Source: Silene noctiflora (lineage: Eukaryota; Streptophyta; Magnoliopsida; Caryophyllales; Caryophyllaceae). From it: a stretch of 25,651 bases of DNA. Position numbers and translations under genes: made by a program. Where the stretch lies: contig VHZZ01002417.1 in assembly GCA_009801015.1 (NCBI GenBank), forward strand, positions 48,166 to 73,816, given 5' to 3'. Under the pieces are notes generated by a model. That model was not told the origin of the DNA, did not search any database, and saw only the letters and a list, made by a program, of their open reading frames with translations. Of the stretch, positions 21,901 to 25,651 are shown piece after piece. Every line of letters begins with the position of its first letter. Position 1 is the first letter of the stretch.

Positions 21901-24734
21901 AGGAGTGAATAGAACTCAATGACAAGACAAAGTGAATAGAACTCACCTCTTCTCGTCACAATGAATTGAATGGCAAGAAATGCTATCAGATCAACAAGAG
22001 ATATCAAACTCCAATCAAGTAAAGAAGCTGCAATGTAAAAGGTAACTTAAAGAAAAAATATGAATGCCAAAATATAATTGTTTCAATGTATGTACATCGA
22101 TACCAGGATAAAGAACCAGAAGTAAATATGTGGAAACCAGTAACCATAAAGAGATACAATTAATTAGGCTTAGAAACCCAATGTAAACAAAAGAAAAGAA
22201 GAACCGCCGCAGAAAATATCAACCTACCCACAGAAATAGCATAAGCAGCAAAAATTCTGCCAATTTATACGTAGTAGAGATATAGCACTTAAATTGGGGA
22301 GCAGTCACAATGTGCATTGGCTTAAATGGCACCCTTGAAGATGAAAGGAAACTAAAATGCTCTGTGTATCACTCTCCATAAGTAAGTGAATTCCTCAGCT
22401 TCAAAATTTTTAAAATAAGAACGGTTTCCTTATATATCCCATTCCTAAGCACACAATAAAGAGTCTGTATTCTTTTGTCCTAGAATGTGATGGACTAAAG
22501 CAAAATGACACAGTAAATTGGCTGTGATTCTTTCAACTATGTTTAGGAGTCATTTGATGCGATTATTGACACAATATTCATTTTGGATCATTCAGAAATA
22601 GTCCCTACGTTGTTGTAAACATAAGGGTACACCTCCGACCTTTGTTCCCTCGCTATTAGCGGGAGCCCTCGAGGCACTGAGGTAATATGGCTGTTGTAAA
22701 TTTTGTATGAAAAAGGGTTACCTACCCCCACTACTTCCTTATCTTATCGATTATTGATTCTCTCTACACATTGAATCTTAAAATACTCAATTTTCACTAT
22801 GAACTTCATATCTTCCAATTAGAGCCCCAAGCTACTCATCATTTCATATACCAGGGCAGATTAGCACGATGCATCGAACAATCCACGCCTCATTATAAAA
22901 TGAAAATTATAGAACTACATCTCTCAGTCATTCATTAATATAAGGAGTTGTCAAAAACCCAATCGTTATGATCCATGAAGAGGTGACCAATCCCAATCCT
23001 AGGTAGGATCTTACGATTATATCCACATAAAAATTATGAATGTAGAATCACAGCCCAATTGTATCTATCTTTTTATAATTCTTGTAAGAGTTACTTTTCA
23101 TATCATGGAAAAAAGAACATCTTAGTGAGTGACTTCTCATATTAGAACATATTGAATTAATGTAGCCATTCATATGAAAAATATAAATTCATAAATTAGT
23201 GACATCTTATGCGTGACTGATTGATAAAATCATGTTTTGTTCTTCATACAACAGTTTTTACCAAATTCAAACATTGTAACTATGTTTTTAGGACAATATC
23301 TAAGATTTATGATCCTACCGATTCTATCTTCACCACTTCATAGATCCAAAGTAGGGTACCCGGCTTACCAACATTGAGTGTACTGAATTTACAAGATTTG
23401 AGAACCAGTACAAACCATAGGCAAATACAGTCCTTGAATTACAGTTGCTTAAAACCCCAAAAGGAATAGATCTTCCTTTGATTTGACCTAAGCATCATTT
23501 TTATGAGTTTAAAAGGTTCACCTTGTACAAGATACTCAATGCTCTATGTGAAGTGGAAGTGCCATATAGCGGTGCGTCCAATGTCACGGTTTATCACAGC
23601 TTGTTTTAATATCAGTCATACAAGCTGTATCAGTCTTGTATCGGCTTTATTAGCCGTGTATTGTATTAGCCAATCAATCAGATATCGGTTGTGTCAGTCA
23701 AATATCGGCCATATCAGTCAAATGTTAGTCGTACTGGCCTAATATCTACTATTTTTGGCAACTCTTACGACCACCTAAAGAGAATAATTTCTCCATACTA
23801 TTGCCACATAATATCATCATCCCAATACTTACCACAAAGATTTAAACGGATTTAAATTATACGACTTCAGGGTTATACTGTCACACATGAGGGCAAAAGT
23901 TTAAATTTTAAATGCAGAACTTTGTTGGTGTTGGAAAGATTATCTTCACTAGCGGCTTTGCCAGCAATAACAAAATCTATGAAACACAAAATGCACATGG
24001 TGTTTTTTATAGTAAGCTTGAAAACCTTCTTCGTATCAACTAGGCCGCATTTACCAACAAACTTAGTGAATCATCTCATTTTGCCACTGCCCAATAATAT
24101 CGACTACGTAGGGCTACAACTCTATATAAATCACACCAATCCAATACTAATTACTCGGTCTGTCCCGGTCATTTGTTTACATTTGCTTTTGGCACAAAAA
24201 CCAAGGAGGGAGGAGGGGATCGTTTATGGTGATTGTCATTGGATGACAAGTGGACAATAATGGGTTTGGAAGATCAAATTACCCATTGGAAGCATTCCTA
24301 ATATAGATAGGTAAACAAATGACTAAGACACTTACAAATGGAATAGGTAAACAAATGATCGGGACGGAGGGAGTACTAGGCAGCATTTACCAGCAAGCAA
24401 ACCTTGTGAATCATTTCATATTGTCATTGCAAACTAAAGTTTCAAACAAATAAACTCGACTAGGTAGGGTTACAACTCCATATAATTGGACAACCGAAAC
24501 CTCATCCCTGGCAAAAACCCATACTAATAACTAACCCCTCCTAGCTGCAGTTCTACAATATCTAAACTTATGCTGAATATCAAAACTCGAAAAATCGAAC
24601 CCGAAACACAAATTCACAATAATCAGTACCAAAATAACAACTACTAATCTCCTTCATAAATTAACATAAATGGTAAATGAAATACCTGACAATAGAAGCA
24701 AAGGCAAGAGAAATCCAGGGAGGAAAGTCTCCAT
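808..24734 (-). CDS. PIEZO: PIEZO mechanosensitive ion channel, complete 21-exon gene
   Basis: Homotrimeric mechanically gated cation channel. In plants it acts in root-cap touch responses and in vacuole-membrane shape (known from Arabidopsis and moss work). Coding exons in transcript order: 24734-24686, 22027-21947, 21835-21676, 21594-21437, 20944-20788, 20662-20476, 19377-19262, 18060-17976, 17641-17426, 17343-17166, 16440-16312, 16140-15967, 15834-15601, 13007-11478, 10116-7610, 7115-6720, 5507-5349, 4070-3564, 2807-2672, 2587-2443, 943-808. They total 7440 nt, or 2479 residues plus TAG, with every junction GT-AG and phase-consistent. Layout: membrane blade about 1-1345; charged coiled coil about 1352-1412; acidic linker about 1413-1610; further membrane segments; anchor motif PF-x2-E-x6-W at 2094-2105; cap about 2173-2390; last pore helix about 2392-2413; C-terminal domain to 2479. 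Length is close to the family norm for plants (about 2460-2490). No internal stop or frameshift was seen. The match to Arabidopsis PIEZO is from memory, not from a search. Confidence 0.97.
1279..1301. repeat. poly(T) run, 23 bases
   Basis: Uninterrupted T on the plus strand, so A in the PIEZO transcript. It could be the A-tail of a decayed retroposon in PIEZO orientation, but no body is recognisable upstream. Confidence 0.9.
1695..2195. repeat. block of degenerate repeats, about 90-100 bp units
   Basis: A core like CTTA.GCAAATCCTACATTACTC then GACT..GGGTGTC.GGCA and GAGTGTGTGT..GAGTG recurs about five times, near 1695, 1885, 1980, 2080 and 2115, some copies partial. The same style of GTGTCGGACACG-like wording is widespread in plant introns. 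No element family is assigned. Confidence 0.65.
2443..2587 (-). CDS. PIEZO: PIEZO exon 20 (pore-lining helix)
   Basis: Residues 2387-2435. GLLGDTLSKFSIWGLYITFV, then LAVGRFIRLQCSDLRMRIPF and ENLPSCDR, gives the last membrane helix (inner, pore-lining) and the start of the C-terminal domain. The IPFEN segment aligns with MFEE of mouse PIEZO1, the cytosolic constriction. Acceptor ACCAG|AGGG, donor GACAG|GTGATG. Confidence 0.95.
2672..2807 (-). CDS. PIEZO: PIEZO exon 19 (cap end)
   Basis: Residues 2342-2387: VVSADLIINRQNSEWWSFYD, then INPLNVTKCKGLTGPSAIVV and SEETP. It matches Arabidopsis VSADILINHANFKWWWSF and GPVAIIMSEETPP. It contains NVT, a possible N-glycosylation site. Acceptor TTACAG|GTAG, donor CCAC|GTGAGT. 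Confidence 0.93.
2808..3563 (-). other. PIEZO intron 18 (756 bp)
   Basis: GT-AG, phase 0. AT-rich; no repeat or element recognised. Open frames here are chance. Confidence 0.88.
3564..4070 (-). CDS. PIEZO: PIEZO exon 18 (extracellular cap)
   Basis: 169 codons, residues 2173-2341: MYSSGNPTNIANPIKDATVQ, then LTLFQTTLCDKLEWDE, QLICCQADASTLWLVP, FHRDRPKGKEDVKYER and YFRVTGSGDVRPFEPE. This is most of the cap (CED) that sits over the pore. The paired Cys and nearby Cys are shared with Arabidopsis, and NGT is a possible glycosylation site. Acceptor ATGCAG|ATGT, donor AGAG|GTACGT. Confidence 0.96.
4180..4519 (+). mobile_element. solo-LTR-like fossil, about 340 bp, antisense to PIEZO
   Basis: Starts TGTTAGAATATACC. 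It has a TATA-like CTATATAAACTCCC near 4331, then TTTTGTAAT, ATCAAGAAAATTTTCCT, CCTTTGCACGGTGGACGTAG and a pyrimidine-rich tail, the layout of small Copia/TRIM-type dicot LTRs. GAGCA occurs at 4175-4179 and again at 4520-4524 and could be the 5-base target duplication, although the 3' end lacks a clean CA. No interior is present. Confidence 0.6.
4765..4938 (-). mobile_element. solo-LTR-like fossil related to the intron 6 element
   Basis: On the minus strand it begins TGTTAAAAGCTCCTATAATG, then CCCACATTGGCAAAATGAGG, TTCACTACTTTATAAACCAAGG and CTTGGGCTTATGA. This is the same order as the longer LTR at 19669-19856. The 3' boundary near 4765 is uncertain. No partner LTR or interior is seen. Confidence 0.6.
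5349..5507 (-). CDS. PIEZO: PIEZO exon 17 (anchor end and outer helix)
   Basis: 53 codons, residues 2120-2172: LEDINASLYLVKCDAVLNRA, a Lys-rich loop (KQGEKQTKMTK), then the outer pore helix GICLFFILICVIWAPML leading into the cap. Phase 0 at both ends. Acceptor ATGCAG|CTGG, donor GTTG|GTAAGA. Confidence 0.95.
5508..6719 (-). other. PIEZO intron 16 (1212 bp)
   Basis: GT-AG, phase 0. Contains a TIR MITE at 6052-6434. The rest is AT-rich without recognisable features. Confidence 0.9.
6052..6434. mobile_element. non-autonomous DNA transposon (TIR MITE), about 383 bp
   Basis: The left end GAGGCCGTTTGGCCTAGCTT then TATAAGTGCTTTT is mirrored by the right end, read in reverse, GGGGGTGTTTGGCCTTGCTT then GTATAAAAGAGTTTTT. 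A further GTGTTTGACCAAGTTTTT lies subterminally. There is no coding capacity. ACA flanks both sides but is too short to prove a target duplication. The superfamily is not certain; ends of this GTTTGGCC type are common in dicots. Confidence 0.75.
6720..7115 (-). CDS. PIEZO: PIEZO exon 16 (anchor with signature motif)
   Basis: 132 codons, residues 1988-2119: VIFFLIVVDRIIYLCSFATW onward. RALPFLYELRCVLDW contains the family signature PF-x2-E-x6-W, with Pro-Phe at 2094-2095, Glu at 2098 and Trp at 2105. In animal PIEZOs this motif lies in the anchor next to the pore. The exon ends TMYDWLK. Acceptor TTGCAG|GTCA, donor TAAAG|GTAAAG. Confidence 0.97.
7116..7609 (-). other. PIEZO intron 15 (494 bp)
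   Basis: GT-AG, phase 0. AT-rich, nothing recognised. Confidence 0.9.
7610..10116 (-). CDS. PIEZO: PIEZO exon 15 (longest exon)
   Basis: 2507 nt, residues 1152-1987. It begins GIIVDDPRMLMSYFIVF. Strongly conserved blocks are FETKSMWTFFDYLRLYCYCH, GTLEYDILHLGYLGFALVF and IYEVIGFYKYDYGFRITSRS. Residues about 1352-1412 (RVSRYLEAEQIGAIVREQEK onward) form a charged heptad-like helix. Residues 1413-1610 are an acidic, Ser-rich, poorly conserved linker. Then come NNDIVCYCCFIMVFLWNFSL, TLLQSSITVQDGDW, LTQGAESPPYFVQ, GLWPEDGIQPENIESR and GGGKREIDLYAYIFGADLAV. It ends at the QLEDQFPKEFVFILM helix. Acceptor TTTCAG|GAAT, donor GATG|GTAAGT. Confidence 0.97.
10117..11477 (-). other. PIEZO intron 14 (1361 bp)
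   Basis: GT-AG, phase 1. A pyrimidine-rich block on the plus strand (about 10800-11060) makes the transcript locally purine-rich. No element end or gene recognised. Confidence 0.88.
11478..13007 (-). CDS. PIEZO: PIEZO exon 14 (long blade exon)
   Basis: 1530 nt, residues 642-1151. Blade membrane units including SYLSAVGQKFLALYRSWGTY, NYISFGYVFLLLFWIIGRQL, PGQKHAEVSQFLGLRVFESG and FWGIESSLRGEVFVIAACTL. A Ser-rich loop follows (TSSNSWPSIA), then WNRRRIVGLRNERFDMQKTT and WIENLFNLFGLEINM, ending RCHDCWESSKLHFQYCGWCW. All of these have counterparts in order in Arabidopsis PIEZO. Acceptor TTTGCAG|AGAG, donor TTAG|GTATGT. The open frame continues past both splice sites by chance, so a frame-only reading would over-extend this exon. 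Confidence 0.96.
13400..13555 (-). mobile_element. LTR-type fossil with primer-binding site
   Basis: The minus strand reads AGTTGGGCCTCAACCATCAC, then TTTTGGCTGAGATGGTTCATC, then GGTATCAGAGC (13455-13445), the usual initiator-Met-tRNA primer-binding site just inside a plant 5' LTR. GGTCACGGGTTCAAATCC follows. Only an LTR end and the first bases of the interior remain, and the outer boundary is lost near the assembly gap. The tRNA-like GGGTTCAAATCC also allows a SINE reading. Confidence 0.5.
13603..13642. other. assembly gap (40 N)
   Basis: Forty unknown bases inside intron 13, next to repeat fossils. The true missing length may differ. It does not touch an exon. Confidence 0.99.
13810..13890 (-). 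mobile_element. LINE (RTE-type) 3' end fragment
   Basis: The minus strand reads TTAGCCAGCCCCAAATCATT then GGACTAAGGCTTTATTGTTG. This matches the familiar 3' terminus of plant RTE LINEs (GCCGACCCCAAAT..TTTGGGA..AAGGCTTTGTTGTTG), including its TTG-repeat tail. Same orientation as the coding remnant 1.2 kb upstream. Confidence 0.6.
15105..15330 (-). mobile_element. LINE (RTE-type) reverse-transcriptase C-terminal remnant
   Basis: On the minus strand, 15299-15246 reads KMSDNRLKWFGHMRHTG and stops. This recalls the plant LINE wording MRENRLRWFGHVQRRP. Further on (about 15200-15140) RIPKKIWINCDRKA resembles GRPKKTWREVVRKD of the same proteins, in another frame. SIEDE just upstream also fits but is in a third frame. 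The copy therefore carries at least two frameshifts and a stop and is dead. Same orientation as PIEZO. Confidence 0.6.
15601..15834 (-). CDS. PIEZO: PIEZO exon 13
   Basis: Residues 564-641: GLLDRDSSCDFSETALLACF, then CAVHNHGFEMLFSFSAVVQH, GFSVLKAGLNKSVLMSVY, and a Ser/Asn-rich tail. The HNHGFE and LKAGLNKSVL blocks match Arabidopsis. Acceptor TTGCAG|GTCTC, donor TCAAG|GTGTGA. Confidence 0.94.
15967..16140 (-). CDS. PIEZO: PIEZO exon 12
   Basis: Residues 506-563: VIFFLLYLLGHNISKKMRQA, then LILLCEAHFALSYILHINII and a polar tail. It matches the VIFFLMYLLSHNINRKIRKS region of Arabidopsis. Acceptor TTGCAG|TGAT, donor CTAG|GTATGT. Confidence 0.94.
16312..16440 (-). CDS. PIEZO: PIEZO exon 11
   Basis: Residues 463-505: VTEETKVLAVATIAWGLRKC, then SRAIMLVMIFLIAMKPGFVH. 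Two acceptors lie six bases apart (ATCAG|TTACAG|AAG) and both keep the frame. The second, at 16434, would drop Val-Thr. The upstream one is used here, but the choice is uncertain. Donor TACG|GTAAGT. Confidence 0.92.
16441..17165 (-). other. PIEZO intron 10 (725 bp)
   Basis: GT-AG, phase 1, with the tandem acceptor described for exon 11. No element recognised. Confidence 0.88.
17166..17343 (-). CDS. PIEZO: PIEZO exon 10
   Basis: Residues 404-462: DMEIWELIGLWRYSVPGYFL, then LAQFGLGVLVAVGNLVNDSV, followed by an acidic loop rich in Asn and Asp. Acceptor TACAG|GATA, donor GAAG|GTAAAT. Confidence 0.95.
17426..17641 (-). CDS. PIEZO: PIEZO exon 9
   Basis: Residues 332-403. Strongly conserved membrane block: FWSFHFASICAFGLLAYVGY, then VVYAFPSLFRLHQLNGLLLV, ending in NWELEK. 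It is exactly 72 codons with phase 0 at both ends. Acceptor TTGGCAG|ATAT, donor AAAAG|GTAATC. Confidence 0.95.
17642..17975 (-). other. PIEZO intron 8 (334 bp)
   Basis: GT-AG, phase 0. AT-rich, with an A-run near 17683-17695. Nothing else recognisable. Confidence 0.88.
17976..18060 (-). CDS. PIEZO: PIEZO exon 8
   Basis: Residues 303-331: RSGERHTNFLVKGAVFRIFT, then INFFTYGFP, which matches the RHTNVLLRGAVFKTF and INFFTYGFP of Arabidopsis. Acceptor TTTTAG|GTCTG, donor CCCG|GTAACT. Confidence 0.94.
18061..19261 (-). other. PIEZO intron 7 (1201 bp)
   Basis: GT-AG, phase 2. AT-rich. I see no transposon end, simple repeat or credible coding frame in it. Confidence 0.88.
19262..19377 (-). CDS. PIEZO: PIEZO exon 7
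   Basis: Residues 265-303: LSFIRKDLEEMEFMMTGKDN, then LTEQLLPARHSFFVRQSR. This is a cytosolic loop between blade helices, matching YVRSDLEDMDFIMS and RLLPPKYSFFIRESR of Arabidopsis. Acceptor CACACAG|CTTT, donor TCAAG|GTCTCC. Confidence 0.92.
19378..20475 (-). other. PIEZO intron 6 (1098 bp)
   Basis: GT-AG, phase 0. The part 19476-19856 is a small LTR-type fossil. The remaining 600 or so bases (19857-20475) show nothing recognisable. Confidence 0.9.
19476..19856 (-). mobile_element. TRIM-like LTR fossil (LTR-internal-LTR, about 381 bp)
   Basis: On the minus strand two related segments, 19856-19669 and 19600-19476, both begin TGTTAA, share TTTATAAACCAAGGAG, CTTGGGCTTATGA and CTCTCTCTCC, and end TTTCCA. 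They read as 5' and 3' LTRs. The short internal part (19668-19601) ends in the purine tract GAGGGGGAG directly before the second TGTTAA, as a polypurine tract would. TTTATAAA is a TATA-like box in each. There is no coding content. The two ends differ in length, so it is broken and old. No target duplication is evident. Confidence 0.65.
20476..20662 (-). CDS. PIEZO: PIEZO exon 6
   Basis: Residues about 202-264: RWWRPLQLYAGVNILLLYAY, then QLPVEIPTVIRPIAKFVGLY. The doubled Trp and the YQLP segment are shared with Arabidopsis PIEZO. It ends on a complete codon before GTATGT. Confidence 0.93.
20788..20944 (-). CDS. PIEZO: PIEZO exon 5
   Basis: Residues about 150-202: SYFKVVSCFLLPAIQLVVGI, then HPSWVSLPFFICSC and NWSLTSNFSGLF, closely matching Arabidopsis. 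Acceptor ACTAG|GTTC, donor TTCAG|GTAGTT. Confidence 0.93.
20945..21436 (-). other. PIEZO intron 4 (492 bp)
   Basis: GT-AG, phase 1. AT-rich sequence with no repeat, coding frame or element that I recognise. Confidence 0.9.
21437..21594 (-). CDS. PIEZO: PIEZO exon 4
   Basis: Residues about 97-149: RFESWRSPTAIFSSVLQLLV, further hydrophobic residues, and IFLQLG at the end. The position matches Arabidopsis ILKSWRNPTVMYFLALQLL. Acceptor GTGCAG|ATTTG, donor TTAG|GTACCC. Confidence 0.92.
21676..21835 (-). CDS. PIEZO: PIEZO exon 3
   Basis: Residues about 44-97: DFHLQKIILFLWILSIFSLL then a helix ending WMKLVGFM. The acceptor ATGCAG|ATTTTC was chosen because a second TTGCAG 14 bases further on would break the frame. 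The donor is ATGAG|GTTCGA, weaker than its neighbours, but the frame and alignment hold only with it. Confidence 0.9.
21947..22027 (-). CDS. PIEZO: PIEZO exon 2
   Basis: Residues 17-43, reading SLLDWSLISLVDLIAFLAIQ and onward, which aligns with the Arabidopsis stretch around NWSVISFLDLIAFLL. The acceptor is TTGCAG|CTTC and the donor AGAG|GTGAGT. It enters and leaves after the first codon base. It completes the first membrane segment. Confidence 0.93.
22589..22700 (+). mobile_element. 3' fragment of a tRNA-derived SINE
   Basis: The order TCAGAAATAGTCCCT, AAGGGTACACCTCCGACC, TTAGCGGGAGCCC, GGCACTGAGGTAATATGG, CTGTTGT follows the 3' body of common dicot SINEs (known wording: GGAAACAGCCTC, GCGTACA.CCGACC, GCGGGAGC, CACTGGG, GTTGTTGTT). 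No A or B box is seen upstream, so it is 5'-truncated. It is opposite to PIEZO. Family name not assigned. Confidence 0.6.
23600..23752. repeat. degenerate short-period tandem repeat (about 10/20 bp)
   Basis: Words such as TATCAGTC, TATCGGC, TATTAGCC and GTCAGTCAAATATCGGCC recur roughly every 10 bases for about 150 bases. The pattern is T-x-TAT-C/T-x-G-Y-C. It is too diverged for a precise unit count by eye. Confidence 0.7.
24038..24153 (+). repeat. left copy of duplicated segment flanking the Stowaway
   Basis: Shares CTAGGC.GCATTTACCA, GTGAATCAT.TCAT.TTG, CGACTA.GTAGGG.TACAACTC and the end CCAATACTAAT with the segment at 24374-24538, in the same order and orientation. Confidence 0.7.
24154..24373. 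mobile_element. Stowaway-type MITE (Tc1/mariner), 220 bp
   Basis: The right end GGGACGGAGGGAG|TA gives the Stowaway end CTCCCTCCGTCCC on the minus strand. The left end TA|CTCGGTCTGTCCCGG is a diverged inverted copy, continuing CATTTGTTTAC on one side and GTAAACAAATG on the other. TA dinucleotides at 24152-24153 and 24374-24375 fit the target duplication of this family. No coding capacity, so it is non-autonomous. Confidence 0.88.
24374..24538 (+). repeat. right copy of duplicated segment flanking the Stowaway
   Basis: Direct, diverged copy of 24038-24153. It is longer by roughly 50 bases, and both copies end near CC.ATACTAAT. By eye the shared blocks are about three-quarters identical. Confidence 0.7.
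24686..24734 (-). CDS. PIEZO: PIEZO exon 1 (start codon)
   Basis: Encodes METFLPGFLLPLLLLS plus the first base of the next codon. Arabidopsis PIEZO begins with a very similar MASFLVGFLLPSLLLA. The start context has G at -3 and G at +4 (GGCAATGG). The donor is GTCAG|GTATT. No in-frame Met lies close upstream. The segment is the first half of the first membrane helix, cut by intron 1. Confidence 0.93.
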
Positions 24735-24746
24735 TGCCCAGATGTT

Positions 24747-24806
24747 TTATTGAATTTGTGGGTAAAAATGTGAATTAGATTTCCCCAATTCATTCCCCAA
24801 AACCAT
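24747..24806 (-). promoter_or_regulatory. possible upstream ORF in the PIEZO 5' leader
   Basis: An ATG at 24806 opens a 19-codon frame (MVLGNELGKSNSHFYPQIQ) that stops 12 bases before the PIEZO start. A second ATG at 24793 is out of frame with PIEZO and runs across its start codon. Both matter only if transcription begins upstream of them, which the sequence does not show. Confidence 0.3.
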
Positions 24807-25360
24807 ATTACTTGAACAATACTTCAGAAAATGAAAAGGGGTCACGTTCTTGGTTTCAAGTTTATTTAGCGAGAATATATGATGCAGCTAACAGTCAGCC
24901 AGTCACACTGATCGATACAATGTTGAGCTCGGACGGAGAGAAATTAGATTTCTTTTTTAAGATTCGATTGATTTTTTTTCAACAAAATGCTAAGACCTGC
25001 AATTTCTTATGGTTGACGTTTATGGTTGGTAATGTGTCAATTAGAAATAACTCTTGGAATTGACCTCAACCAATCCAACTTGAATTGACTCAATTCACAT
25101 TTAAATATTTGATTTTAATATTAGTTTGGATTTACTTGACCTGATTCGATTCAATTCGAATGTTTCTTCTCCTTAACAACTCTCATGCCTAAAAAAAACG
25201 GAATTATTTTTTCACATACGGACTTTACTCTTTCACATACATTTTTTCATTAACTTTCCATATCATACCCTTCTTTCTAAACCTACCCAAATTAACTCTC
25301 ATATGCCTTACATTCGAATCTAATTGCTCTAAAAACTTGAACAATTCATGATCTCCCATT

Positions 25361-25485
25361 AGTGAAATAATTTAGTTGTTTATCAATTATGAATATATTT
25401 TATTGAAATTATTAGGGTTTATCAATTAGTGAAATTAATATGTTTAGTTGTTATCAATTATAATCAAATTAGGGTTTATAATTGG
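25361..25485. repeat. two-copy direct tandem duplication, period about 67 bp
   Basis: AGTGAAAT..TTTAGTTGTT..ATCAATTAT followed later by TTAGGGTTTAT.AATT occurs at 25361 and again at 25428, with small indels between the copies. It lies about 630-750 bases upstream of the PIEZO start. Confidence 0.7.
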
Positions 25486-25651
25486 CGGTGGTGTGTTGGT
25501 GGAACGCTAAGATTGGGAGGTAGATATTAAAATTGGTGTATAAACATTGAAACGATTTTGAAAATGTACTGCAAGTATGTAGCACTATGAGCCTATATTA
25601 TTGATTACAAATTCAAGATGCATTTTAATGATAGCATTATGACGCAAGTAC

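Larger units (their letters stand above)
22028..24685 (-). other. PIEZO intron 1 (2658 bp)
   Basis: GT-AG, phase 1. Longest intron of the gene, directly after a 49-base coding exon. It holds a SINE tail (22589-22700), a short-period degenerate repeat (about 23600-23752), and a duplicated segment with a Stowaway MITE between its copies (24038-24538). The stretch 22710-23600 is AT-rich with nothing I recognise. Confidence 0.9.
24735..25651 (-). promoter_or_regulatory. PIEZO 5' flank / presumed promoter
   Basis: 917 bases of AT-rich DNA upstream of the start codon with no coding frame I can support. A weak TATA-like ATATAT (about 24875-24880) and an ACGTG core (24843-24847 on the minus strand) are the only regulatory-looking words. 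Neither is distinctive in DNA this AT-rich. A 67-bp duplication lies at 25361-25485. Confidence 0.35.

Noticed and set aside
22976-23040. GATCC-TAGGTAGGATC-like palindromic words in intron 1
   Set aside because: Words such as CCTAGGTAGGATCTTACG suggest a known type of plant repeat, but I could not find boundaries or a second copy in the window clear enough to call.
1-25651. CRISPR array, operon, prophage or bacterial system
   Set aside because: The window is eukaryotic with spliced genes. No regular repeat-spacer pattern or clustered short genes occur.

Overview
The window is flowering-plant nuclear DNA. It is AT-rich, has 20 GT-AG introns, and its transposable-element debris is typical of dicots: a Stowaway MITE with a CTCCCTCCGTCCC-like end, a tRNA-derived SINE tail, RTE-type LINE pieces and small TRIM-like LTR fossils. 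The exact species cannot be read from the sequence. The Stowaway wording and protein divergence fit a eudicot, possibly Caryophyllales (inference).

One gene fills almost the whole window. Read on the minus strand from 24734 to 808, 21 exons join without a frame break into a 2479-residue protein. It is collinear from first to last residue with the Arabidopsis mechanosensitive channel PIEZO (AT2G48060), as I recall that sequence. The phase sums exactly: 7440 coding bases, all 20 introns GT-AG. Exons 1-13 (24734 to 15601) encode the N-terminal membrane blade. Exons 14 and 15 (13007-11478 and 10116-7610) are very long and carry the rest of the blade, a charged coiled-coil segment, an acidic variable linker and the start of the pore module. 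Exon 16 carries the anchor with the PF-x2-E-x6-W motif, exons 17-19 the outer helix and extracellular cap, and exons 20-21 the pore-lining helix and C-terminal domain.

The remainder is intron and flank. From left to right: 3' flank with a 30-bp minisatellite at the window edge (1-807); intron 20 with a poly(T) run and a block of degenerate ~90-100 bp repeats; intron 17 with two LTR fossils in opposite orientation; intron 16 with a ~383-bp TIR MITE; intron 13 with an LTR/PBS fossil, a 40-base assembly gap and two separated LINE pieces; intron 6 with a TRIM-like LTR-internal-LTR fossil; intron 1 with a SINE tail, a 10-bp-period repeat and a Stowaway element sitting between two copies of a duplicated segment; and the 5' flank with possible upstream ORFs and a 67-bp duplication. 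I found no second gene, RNA gene, CRISPR array or new multi-gene system. The points of most interest are the plant-specific residues at the pore constriction, the uneven exon architecture, possible uORF and tandem-acceptor control, and the nested repeats.
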